22,230 nucleotides of DNA. Origin: Pelosinus fermentans (GTDB lineage: Bacteria; Bacillota; Negativicutes; DSM-13327). Below, piece by piece: positions 1 to 6,324 of the stretch. A program made the position numbers and the translations under genes. Below the pieces are notes generated by a model. It saw only the letters and a list, made by a program, of their open reading frames with translations. It was not told the origin of the DNA and ran no database searches. The stretch is taken from NCBI GenBank assembly GCA_002434245.1, contig DJJR01000046.1:163855-186084 (forward strand). The letters are read 5' to 3'. Positions within the stretch are counted from its first letter, which is position 1. Every line of letters starts with the position of its first letter.

Positions 1-99
1 TTAACATTTTTATTAAGCGCTATTGCTGCAATATTCCTTTTTGAAGAAAAACTTTCTTTTGACCTTTGGTTTTATAGTATTCGCCCTAATCAAAAATAG
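1..99 (+). CDS. C-terminal tail of a probable membrane protein (partial)
   Basis: Frame 1 is open from the window edge for 32 codons and ends at TAG 97-99. The tail begins with a hydrophobic stretch (LTFLLSAIAAIFLF), then EEKLSFDLWF and a polar end. This would suit the last helix of a multi-pass membrane protein, for example an EamA-type exporter, but too little is visible to name it. It converges with the response regulator gene and is followed by a weak hairpin plus T-rich stretch. Confidence 0.45.
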   Translation, partial: LTFLLSAIAAIFLFEEKLSFDLWFYSIRPNQK

Positions 100-136
100 T
101 CCTGCAAATGCGAGGATTTTTATTTTTTTATTTTTT
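100..136 (+). terminator. Weak intrinsic terminator after the partial gene
   Basis: TCCT (100-103) can pair with AGGA (113-116) around a short GC step with a one-base bulge, followed at once by a long T-rich tract (117-136). The stem is short, so the assignment rests mainly on the T tract and on its position just after the stop codon. It overlaps the last codons of the convergent response regulator gene. Confidence 0.4.
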
Positions 137-692
137 CAATAATCCTTTGGGCAATTTGAGCAGGAGTGATCTGCCGCTGCATAGCTTCCTGCAATAAGCG
201 TTTATGAGCCTCGCCAGCAGAAATACCCAGACGATCTTGAATGATGGACCGCGCTTGGCTGATTAATTTTTGATTTTTTAAGTTTTCCTTCGTTTTATCC
301 AATTCTTGATGCGTACTATACATGTCTTTCCAACGCGCATATGCAATCTGCACCGCAGCAATGAGATTCTTCTCTGAGACCGGTTTAACCACATAACCAT
401 ATACATGTACGCTTTCTGCCCGCTGCAGCATCTGGGGCTGACTATGAGCCGTTACCATGACGACTGGTATATTGAGACTATACATACATTGTGCCACTTC
501 CAAACCGCTTATTCCGGGCATCATAATATCCATAATTACTAAATCCGGTACATTCTCTTTGACCAATCGTACTGCCTGCTCCCCATTACCGCATTCTGCA
601 CACACCATGTGACCAGCCTTCTCCAGCATTTCTCTCATATCAGCCCGTATTAATACTTCATCCTCTACCAATAGAATTGATAAGGGTTTCAT
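120..692 (-). CDS. ANTAR-domain response regulator (EutV-like transcription antiterminator)
   Basis: 190 aa. Residues 1-120 are a CheY-like receiver: acidic pair E10/D11, phosphoacceptor D55 in VIMDIMMPG, T81 in MVTAHS and K103 in VVKPVS. A helical linker (about 120-140) leads to an ANTAR domain (about 140-190) with the family pattern of spaced Ala, Gly and aromatic/aliphatic residues (ARSIIQDRLGISAGEAHKRL). In this family phosphorylation drives dimerisation; the dimer binds paired RNA hairpins with hexaloops and stops a terminator from forming. The ATG overlaps the kinase stop codon (ATGA), and AAGGAGG lies 7 nt upstream inside the kinase gene, so the two are translationally coupled. The partner kinase is adjacent; regulated targets are not obvious here except possibly its own leader (2177-2229). 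Confidence 0.92.
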   Translation of the reverse strand: MKPLSILLVEDEVLIRADMREMLEKAGHMVCAECGNGEQAVRLVKENVPDLVIMDIMMPGISGLEVAQCMYSLNIPVVMVTAHSQPQMLQRAESVHVYGYVVKPVSEKNLIAAVQIAYARWKDMYSTHQELDKTKENLKNQKLISQARSIIQDRLGISAGEAHKRLLQEAMQRQITPAQIAQRIIEKIKK

Positions 693-2131
693 CCTGTTTC
701 CTCCTTTTTATGCACTGGGAATGAAAGGTTGGCAACTACGGATTGACCACAATTCTCAAATTGAAAGGTGCCTCCCAATTGTTCACAGATAAGCAGCTTC
801 ACGATGTATAAACCAAGCGTACCACTCTTATTTATTGCAGCATAGTCCCATAGCCCGCAGCCGCTGTCTCTCACTTCAACATTGATATTGGCTCCAGACT
901 CCTTCACGATTATACTGATTTCGCCATGAGTATCCGTTTTAATACCATGCTCCAAACTATTTGCAACTAATTCATTCAGCACTAATGCTACTGGCACCGC
1001 CTGGCTGGCATGAATCAGCACAGCCTGCCCCTGGACTATTGTTTTTACCTTCTGGTCCGGTAAAATATAACTTTGGACAACCTGCTCTAGGATATACTCT
1101 GCCAAGTCATGCAAATTGACAAGATCACGATATTGATAGGTAAAAATCTCATATACTTTGGCAATGGATAATATCCGATTAATAGTCGCGGTAAACTCCC
1201 GCCGCACAGCTTTCCATTTTGAGCGACGCATTTGCAGGCGCAATAAGGAAATTACATTTTGCAGTGTGTTTTTGACCCGATGGTTAATTTCCTGGATAAT
1301 AATATTTTGCATACCCAGCTGACGTTCTTTTTGGCGTAACTCCGTCACGTCCTGAAAGGATAGTACACAGCCGTTAAACTCTCCCCCTGTTAAGAGCGGA
1401 TGAGCTTGAAAAAGATAGCTTGCGTTATCAAACTCGTAATTCCTGGGATTCTTTAACCCCTCCACCATTGCTGGAAGAGACGCAAAAGACAATAATAGCA
1501 TGAGATTACCATCCATTGTATCCCCTTCGTATAAGGTCCTGGAAATGTACATCGCCTGCTTATTGGCATATACAATCTTTCCTTTATCATTCAAGATGAA
1601 AACACCATTACCAAGCCACTCTTCCCAGCCATATCCTGTAACTCGCAAAGACATTAACGTATGGCTTAAGTGCTCTGCTGTTTGGCTCAATAATTGAACC
1701 TGCTGTTCCTGGCGAATTTCCTTGGAAATATCCTTTTCCATGATTAAAACACCAATCACTTGACCATTACCATTCGTTAGAGGAACTACGGTTTGAGCAA
1801 TAGGTACCCCCTCTTGGCTCACACCACGGATATTATAAAAACTTTGCCCCGTTGAAAAAGCCTGATAGACAGCTGGCTCACACACAGCATAGGCCAATTC
1901 ACCTACTACACTGTTACGATACAACGATGGCGAATTCGGCGAGCTTGCCCATGCCAAAACAATTGCATCTTCTTGATTCACTGTCAAAGCATCAATAAAA
2001 ATATCCGTACCCGTTAACGTGGCAATCACAGGCAGCTGGTTTACCATATTCTCTAAAATTATAATATCGGATATCATTAAATCCGTATGTGCTAAACACA
2101 AATCCCGGATAGAATGCTCTGTTTCTGCCAT
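689..2131 (-). CDS. Cytosolic sensor histidine kinase (HisKA_2/HWE-like, EutW/PdtaS type)
   Basis: 480 aa with no membrane segment. Order: N-terminal H_kinase_N/GAF-like sensor (about 10-140), PAS domain (about 165-265, ending in the typical FQDVTELRQKE), HisKA_2 dimerisation segment with phosphoacceptor H284 in EINHRVKNTLQNV, then HATPase with N-box LNELVANSLEHG (N391), G1 DSGCGL (422-427) and G2 GTLGL (437-441). This architecture is that of EutW and PdtaS, which phosphorylate ANTAR regulators, and the ANTAR gene follows with a 4-nt overlap. GGAGG is 7 nt before the ATG. The ligand cannot be read from the sequence. A hairpin with a T run sits 46 nt upstream of the start. Confidence 0.92.
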   Translation of the reverse strand: MAETEHSIRDLCLAHTDLMISDIIILENMVNQLPVIATLTGTDIFIDALTVNQEDAIVLAWASSPNSPSLYRNSVVGELAYAVCEPAVYQAFSTGQSFYNIRGVSQEGVPIAQTVVPLTNGNGQVIGVLIMEKDISKEIRQEQQVQLLSQTAEHLSHTLMSLRVTGYGWEEWLGNGVFILNDKGKIVYANKQAMYISRTLYEGDTMDGNLMLLLSFASLPAMVEGLKNPRNYEFDNASYLFQAHPLLTGGEFNGCVLSFQDVTELRQKERQLGMQNIIIQEINHRVKNTLQNVISLLRLQMRRSKWKAVRREFTATINRILSIAKVYEIFTYQYRDLVNLHDLAEYILEQVVQSYILPDQKVKTIVQGQAVLIHASQAVPVALVLNELVANSLEHGIKTDTHGEISIIVKESGANINVEVRDSGCGLWDYAAINKSGTLGLYIVKLLICEQLGGTFQFENCGQSVVANLSFPVHKKEETG

Positions 2132-2176
2132 AAAAAGACCTCCGTCTTAGATTGCAATAACCAAAATAATATAAAA

Positions 2177-2221
2177 AAGCCTATTATAATCATCCGTTCT
2201 TACCATGATCATAATAGGCTT
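2177..2221 (-). terminator. Strong minus-strand terminator, possible ANTAR-controlled attenuator
   Basis: Arms 2177-2193 and 2205-2221 form a 17-bp stem with an 11-nt loop; the only non-Watson-Crick position is a G:U pair on the minus-strand RNA. The minus strand then reads TTTTT into an AT-rich stretch, so it works as an intrinsic terminator in that direction. It either ends transcription of the decayed dehydrogenase locus or acts as an attenuator in the kinase leader. A small hairpin (2216-2229, loop AATGAA on the minus strand) overlaps the terminator's 5' arm. Confidence 0.8.
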
Positions 2222-2342
2222 CATTGCCTTATTGCGTTGCTCACTTTGATTGATTTTTTTACTATCCTCTCACTTATTTACCATCCGATTATAAAATTCC
2301 TGCAAAGTCATAGACTTTGACTTTGTTTATTTTTTATACGAT

Positions 2343-3030
2343 CTAGATTACATAATTTTCTACAATGACCTTAATGGCTGTATTCTGAGGATCTTCCAGC
2401 ATTCTCAGCGTCTCACTCAATTCTTCTAAATGAATGTGATGGGTAATCGCTTTGCGCAAGTCCGTCTTTCGGTTGACTAAGGTTTTGAATGCAATGCGAA
2501 AGTCTTCCTTGGCGTAGATATTGCTGCCTTTTAGCTGAATTTCATTGGCCTGCAGCCAATTGATATCTGCCAGAATCGGCTGACTAAACACACCAATGAC
2601 GATCACCTTGCCGCCGGGTTTTACCAAATGCAGCGCCTGATCAAATACCGCAGGAGAACTTAATGCCAAAAACACAACATCTACTCCTTCCGATGCAGCC
2701 TCTTCGATCATCTCCTCTACTGCTGCTTCATCAGCTTTAATGGAATACATACCAATTTCCTCGGCTACTCTCAGACGAAAAGGATTAATGTCGGTACAAC
2801 ATACCAATCAGCCCCTGCTTCTTGAGCGGCAACTCCCGCCAGCAAACCGATAGTTCCCGTACCTAATACAACACACGTCGACCCGATTTTCAGCTCTGCC
2901 AATCTCACCGCATGCGTCGCTACTGCCAAAGGTTCTGCTAATACTCCCAGATCATAGTCTAGCTCTGCGGGAAGCTTATGAGCCCTTTTTTCCTCAATCA
3001 CAAAATACTCTGCAAAAGTTCCCAGCCAGC
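2343..3030 (-). pseudogene. Zinc-type alcohol/polyol dehydrogenase (MDR), truncated and frameshifted
   Basis: Two overlapping frames encode the C-terminal two thirds of a sorbitol-dehydrogenase-like MDR enzyme. The first reads CGWLGTFAEYFVIEEKRAHKLP and runs through the Rossmann motif VVLGTGTIGLLAG. The second continues VCCTDINPFRLRVAEE to the stop at 2343. The frame breaks at 2804-2805 after GAD: restoring one G to the GG run there gives the continuous reading D-W-V-C-C-T-D, so a single-base deletion explains it. The N-terminal catalytic half with the zinc ligands is missing and is replaced by the start of a transketolase gene. The product cannot be a working dehydrogenase unless there is a sequencing error, and the missing N-terminus would remain even then. 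Confidence 0.85.
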
Positions 3031-3207
3031 CACAGTCAAAATATCTGCGATGGACAAGGAACCTCCGGGATGACCTGATTTTGCCTCATAAATCATTGTC
3101 AAAAGATGCTGCCTCATTTCCACCGCCTTGCCCTCAAGAAACTGAATTTTCCTTTGTATCGCCATCGAATCTCTTTTCCCTCGGGATTCGACTGCTTTGC
3201 TAGACAT
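3028..3207 (-). pseudogene. Transketolase N-terminal subunit, 5' fragment only
   Basis: The reading frame from ATG 3207 gives a typical start of a split transketolase N-subunit: EMRQHLLTMIYEAKSGHPGG then SLSIADILTV, including the thiamine-diphosphate-proximal SGHPGGSLS motif. Intact subunits are about 270 aa. Here homology stops after about 58 residues at positions 3028-3036, where the sequence becomes dehydrogenase and runs out of frame to a stop at 2998. AAGGAG lies 7 nt before the ATG, so the fragment could still be translated. The simplest explanation is one internal deletion in an operon that once carried transketolase and dehydrogenase genes. Confidence 0.85.
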
Positions 3208-3366
3208 ACAATCACTCCTTCATCCATCCGAATTTGGATACTCAGGGACATAAAACGTGGGATATCAACGCTTATACAACCTGTCGATTCACCATGGTCC
3301 TCTCATTTTGTACTTTTTCTTTTCATTCCATCATTGAAGAGATACTGTCACTGCGCTATAATTCAA

Positions 3367-3395
3367 TTTACGTCTTTGTATTGATAAGCTATAAT
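3367..3395 (+). promoter_or_regulatory. Candidate sigma-A promoter facing the XRE gene
   Basis: TTTACG (3367-3372), 17-bp spacer, TATAAT (3390-3395). The start site would lie about 315 bp before the XRE start codon, leaving a long untranslated stretch; the palindrome-overlapping promoter nearer the gene is a likelier main start. Confidence 0.4.
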
Positions 3396-3655
3396 AAAAT
3401 TACCGTATTTAGAAAATATCATTATTTTTTGGGTCTGTTTTCGGTAGCGCAATGAACTACACTAAAGAAGCAACATTTGCTTGGCGGCTCTGATGCTTCA
3501 TACCTATTTCTTTTAAAACGGTCTTTTTTCAATTTGTGTTTATTTTTCAATTGTATTGATGGATTTAACTCAATAATGCTCTATCCTTCCCCCCTTTTAT
3601 CCTTGTCTTGGTCAAAACAGTTTTACATAAGCAAAGTTAACCTTGATTATTACAA

Positions 3656-3689
3656 ATTTATTTTACACTAATATTAGGGTAAAATAAAT
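3656..3689. promoter_or_regulatory. 34-bp palindromic operator upstream of the XRE repressor
   Basis: Positions 3656-3689 form a palindrome centred between 3672 and 3673 with one mismatched pair (3667/3678). The core is CTAATATTAG flanked by TTTTAC and GTAAAA. It ends 28 bp before the GTG start and contains a possible -35 (TTTACA 3662-3667) with TAAATA 17 bp downstream. This is the expected layout for repressor autoregulation. Confidence 0.7.
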
Positions 3690-3717
3690 AACTATTATAC
3701 TGAAAGAAGGTAATTCT

Positions 3718-4104
3718 GTGGAAGGATTTGAAATCATTGAAAGAATAAAGCAAATCCGCAAGGAAGCTGGTCTTTCTCAGGACAAATTTGCAAAAGCAAT
3801 AGGAGTATCTTCAGGTAACGTTAGCTCTTGGGAATCAAAAAAAGCGCTCCCAGGAGCGCTTGCACTAAGATCAATACATGAAAATTTGGGTTACTCTATT
3901 GATTGGCTACTTACAGGGAAAATACCAAGTTCTTTTAAACAACCAACGATTAGCACTGAATCTGATCAAGATTTAAAAGAAATGACAACTGTTTTAGAAC
4001 AACTGCTAAAAAATGATAACCCTGATATTCGCGGATGGGCAAAAGTGCAGTTCAAAAAAACTTTTAAAGAGTATTATCCTGTTTCGGAATTAAAGGAACT
4101 ATAA
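3718..4104 (+). CDS. XRE-family transcriptional repressor (phage-repressor-like)
   Basis: 128 aa. Residues 6-65 are a Cro/C1-type helix-turn-helix: RIKQIRKEAGLSQDKFAKAI then GVSSGNVSSWESKKALPG, and SIDWLLTGK, a signature common in Bacillota phage and integrative-element repressors. The remaining 60 residues are charged and helical, suitable for dimerisation. The start is GTG, with GAAGG 7-8 nt upstream. A 34-bp palindrome covers the likely promoter, suggesting autoregulation. No phage or element genes are next to it, so it is probably an orphan or the last remnant of an element. Confidence 0.88.
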   Translation: MEGFEIIERIKQIRKEAGLSQDKFAKAIGVSSGNVSSWESKKALPGALALRSIHENLGYSIDWLLTGKIPSSFKQPTISTESDQDLKEMTTVLEQLLKNDNPDIRGWAKVQFKKTFKEYYPVSELKEL

Positions 4105-4112
4105 TTTTATCT

Positions 4113-4238
4113 ATTCTAGGTACTAGAATCCGTGAATTTAGAAATAGTAGAGGTTTAACCCAAGTCCTACTTGGTGAACAAATCAGTGTTGCCGAATCCG
4201 CAGTATCAAAAAACAGCACCATCCTAACAATTAAGTAG
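4113..4238 (+). pseudogene. Truncated second HTH (XRE) remnant
   Basis: The frame 4113-4238 reads LGTRIREFRNSRGLTQVLLG then EQISVAESAVSKN, a clear first part of an XRE helix-turn-helix. After the recognition helix, homology stops exactly at the terminator stem, whose bases supply the last codons and the TAG. There is no ATG, GTG or TTG in a sensible place before it, and the usual residues after helix 3 are lost. It is a remnant of a gene overwritten by, or truncated at, the terminator. Confidence 0.7.
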
Positions 4239-4252
4239 GATGGTGCTGTTTT
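4210..4252. terminator. Bidirectional intrinsic terminator between convergent genes
   Basis: Arms 4210-4226 and 4236-4252 form a perfect 17-bp stem (core CAGCACCATCCTA) with a 9-nt loop. The + strand continues TTTTCTTC and the - strand TTTTTTGATAC, so it can stop transcription from the XRE side and from the tctC-like gene, whose stop codon is 14 bp away. Confidence 0.92.
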
Positions 4253-4265
4253 CTTCTAAGTTAAC

Positions 4266-5294
4266 TTATTTTTTTTGTTCCTTAATCCGCTCTAAAATGC
4301 CCGTTTCTTTTACCGTTTTAGATAAAGTTCCGTTATCACGCAGCCATTTTTCTTGAAATTCCTTATGATTCAAGTATTCAAATTGCAGTCCATTATTCTC
4401 TACATTTTTTCGAAATTCCGGTTCGGCAATAATGGCTTTTAAACCATTCGCTAGCTTTTCTTTTACCTCAAGAGGTATTTCCTTAGGAGCTGCCACTCCT
4501 ATCCAATAACTAAATACAATATCTTTTCCTAGCTCTTTAAATGTTGGTACATTCGCAAAGACAGGATCAGCTAGCCGCTCTTCTCCAGTCACTGCCAACG
4601 CTCTTAGCGTGCCATTTTTCAGATGCTCTTTGACTATTGCCGTACTCGTAAAAATAGCCTGAACGTGCCCACCCAGCAAAGATTTCAACGATTCTGATCC
4701 GCCTTGGAAAGGAACGGGCTGAAGAGTAATACCAGTCGATTGTGCGAACATTTCGCTAAGTAAATGCGGCAACGAGCCTACACCACTATTACCAAATTTA
4801 AGTTGACCTGGATGCTGGCGAGCATCCTTTACTAAATCATCAACATTTTGCCAAGGCTGATTCGCTTGAACTACCATTATAAATGGTGACGACGAAACCT
4901 GTACAAGAGGCTCTAATGAGGTGGGATAATTGAATTTAGACAATCCATACAGTGGATGTAATATGATTTCGACTCCGGTGATACCAATGGTATAGCCATC
5001 CGGTGTAGTAGTAGTTAGTTCATTCCAGGCTAAGGTTCCTGCTGCTCCAGGCTTGTTAACGACAATCAATGGTTGCCCTAAATGTTGGACGGCTGTCTTT
5101 TCCAATGCACGAGCTATCAAATCCAAAGACCCCCCAGCACTAAAAGGCACAATTATGGTAATCGGTCTATCTGGATATGTATTAGTTGTTGTTACAGCTT
5201 TGGGATTGGTCGTGGCACACCCCACTATTAGAATAGAAATAAGTATCAAAAATACTGTCAACAATGAAATCAATACTTTCTTTTTCAATATCAT
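4266..5294 (-). CDS. Tripartite tricarboxylate transporter substrate-binding lipoprotein (TctC/Bug family)
   Basis: 342 aa. Lipoprotein signal: KKK at 4-6, a hydrophobic helix, then lipobox IVGC with the lipidated Cys at 26. The mature part follows the Bug fold pattern: YPDRPITIIVPFSAGGSLDL (phosphate/carboxylate loop), QPLIVVNKPGAAGT, FGNSGVGSLPHLL, VPFQGGSESLKSLLGGHVQA and the ADPVFANVPTFKELG segment. Length is normal. Such proteins bind carboxylates outside the membrane and hand them to TctAB, but no tctA or tctB is present, so this one is an orphan binder or a sensor. GGAGG is only 3 nt from the ATG; a TTG at 5286-5288 (spacing 9) may be the true start. A long inverted repeat lies just upstream. 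Confidence 0.93.
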   Translation of the reverse strand: MILKKKVLISLLTVFLILISILIVGCATTNPKAVTTTNTYPDRPITIIVPFSAGGSLDLIARALEKTAVQHLGQPLIVVNKPGAAGTLAWNELTTTTPDGYTIGITGVEIILHPLYGLSKFNYPTSLEPLVQVSSSPFIMVVQANQPWQNVDDLVKDARQHPGQLKFGNSGVGSLPHLLSEMFAQSTGITLQPVPFQGGSESLKSLLGGHVQAIFTSTAIVKEHLKNGTLRALAVTGEERLADPVFANVPTFKELGKDIVFSYWIGVAAPKEIPLEVKEKLANGLKAIIAEPEFRKNVENNGLQFEYLNHKEFQEKWLRDNGTLSKTVKETGILERIKEQKK

Positions 5295-5318
5295 CTTCCT
5301 CCATTAATTTACTATTAT

Positions 5319-5372
5319 TTTACTTTAAAGATAATATAATACATTTATTGTTATTATTATCTTTAAAGTAAA
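5319..5372. promoter_or_regulatory. Perfect 18-bp inverted repeat upstream of the tctC-like gene
   Basis: Arms 5319-5336 and 5355-5372 are exact reverse complements separated by 18 bp, and each contains the small palindrome CTTTAAAG. The nearer arm is 25 bp from the start codon. Two equivalent palindromic half-sites at a 36-bp centre-to-centre distance suggest a paired operator more than a terminator, since no T tract follows in the gene's direction. Which protein binds it is unknown. Confidence 0.55.
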
Positions 5373-5618
5373 GAATTCCTTTTTATTCAGTCAAATTAAT
5401 ATAAAAAGTCGCCTCGCGCGGTGCGGTTCTATTAATTCAATCCTATCTTCTTAGCCCATATCCAACATATAATCTTCCAGGATAAGTTATTGGCACTTAT
5501 TTTCGCTCTAAGATAGTTGATCCGCCCCCAAACTGTAGGATTTTTATAACATATTCTGCAAGGGGAAAAGGAAATTCAACAGGAAAACAAATGAAAACAA
5601 TCGCAAAATTTGATATTC

Positions 5619-5663
5619 AAGAAGCAGGAAAAGAGGGATGACAGCCCTTACTTCCTGCTTCTT
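5619..5663 (-). terminator. Terminator hairpin after prfH (repeat family B copy 1)
   Basis: AAGAAGCAGGAA (5619-5630) pairs with TTCCTGCTTCTT (5652-5663); the inner GGG/CCC also pair around a small internal mismatch. It lies 24 bp after the prfH stop in the minus direction. The same arms occur in the hairpin at 18243-18291, also just after a minus-strand gene. Confidence 0.7.
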
Positions 5664-5686
5664 CATATATACTTTTAGCCTTCTAA

Positions 5687-6313
5687 TCAATTAATACATT
5701 TCAATTTAAAGCCTTCTCCTTCATAAATCCTGGTAGGATTTCCTCGCGTAAGGGTATTATGCTGACCCCACATCAACCTTTTACTATCAAGAGATTGTTC
5801 GGTATTCCTTGTATTTAGATATTGAAATAAACGGGCAAGAGCTAGTTTCTTGTTCATAGATTGGGATCTCTCCTCATTTGCAATTACCGTCAGACCCGTC
5901 GGTACATGCGTCGCCCGTACTGCCGTTTCTACTTTATTGACATTCTGCCCACCAGGACCGGAGCTTCTCATAAACGTAACGACGACATCATTTTCTAAAA
6001 AATTCACTTTATCCTGTTCTTGAAATACCTCCACATCAATAAACCAATTTTTCCGTTTATGCTTTGGTCGGTATGGACTTTTGCAAATCCAACATATCGT
6101 TCCCTGCATGTTCCGTACAGCTTCCACTATCTTATCACCTTTTAATGATAACAACACCGACTTAAAGCTTTCTGAATAGTTTCCAGGAATGGCACTCACT
6201 ACTTCAGCGCTGATACCTTTGCTGCTCCACTCTTTTTTCATTGTTTTAAGAAAAAGCCCTACCGCTAACGTACATTCGTCCGGTCCTTTTCCTGAACTGA
6301 TTTGAACCCACAT
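5687..6313 (-). CDS. prfH: Peptide chain release factor H (PrfH), ribosome rescue
   Basis: 208 aa, much shorter than RF1/RF2 (about 360). It keeps the peptidyl-hydrolase domain with SSGPGGQNVNKVETAVR (GGQ 121-123) and the basic C-terminal region, but lacks the normal N-terminal domain and the tripeptide anticodon loop for stop codons. This is the PrfH class. PrfH is known to release peptides from ribosomes whose 16S rRNA is cut at the decoding centre, as by colicin E3, so that the partner RtcB2 ligase can reseal the break. The rtcB gene is immediately upstream (11-nt gap), as in the known RtcB2-PrfH pairs. GGAGG lies 7 nt before the ATG. Confidence 0.93.
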   Translation of the reverse strand: MWVQISSGKGPDECTLAVGLFLKTMKKEWSSKGISAEVVSAIPGNYSESFKSVLLSLKGDKIVEAVRNMQGTICWICKSPYRPKHKRKNWFIDVEVFQEQDKVNFLENDVVVTFMRSSGPGGQNVNKVETAVRATHVPTGLTVIANEERSQSMNKKLALARLFQYLNTRNTEQSLDSKRLMWGQHNTLTRGNPTRIYEGEGFKLKCIN

Positions 6314-6324
6314 GTTTATTCCTC

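Larger units (their letters stand above)
3208..3717. other. Intergenic region, 510 bp
   Basis: It contains the ribosome binding site of the transketolase fragment, a candidate + strand sigma-A promoter at 3367-3395, a short hairpin near 3466 (AAGCAA-CAT-TTGCTT), T-rich sequence and the XRE operator palindrome at 3656-3689. Open frames here lack ribosome binding sites and recognisable motifs. I see no convincing gene. Confidence 0.5.
5295..5686. other. Intergenic region, 392 bp
   Basis: It holds the tctC leader with the 18-bp inverted repeat (5319-5372), about 245 bp of unremarkable sequence with a GC-rich patch (CGCCTCGCGCGGTGCGG near 5411), and the prfH terminator hairpin (5619-5663). A 16-codon frame from ATG 5591 runs into the hairpin; its upstream GGAAA is a poor ribosome binding site, so I do not call it. 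Confidence 0.5.

Noticed and set aside
2303..2325. CAAAGTC/GACTTTG hairpin just after the dehydrogenase remnant.
   Set aside because: Seven-base stem with a 3-nt loop and no T tract in the gene's direction; the 2177-2221 hairpin is the clear terminator.
3106..3671. Several overlapping + strand frames in the 3208-3717 region.
   Set aside because: No ribosome binding sites, no motifs, and composition like AT-rich non-coding DNA.
5319..5372. Reading the tctC upstream inverted repeat as a terminator of prfH-side transcription.
   Set aside because: It is AT-rich, has an 18-nt loop, lacks a following T tract in the gene direction and sits in the promoter position of the tctC-like gene.
5591..5641. 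16-codon ORF MKTIAKFDIQEAGKEG before the family B hairpin.
   Set aside because: No proper ribosome binding site and the frame is largely made of the terminator arm.
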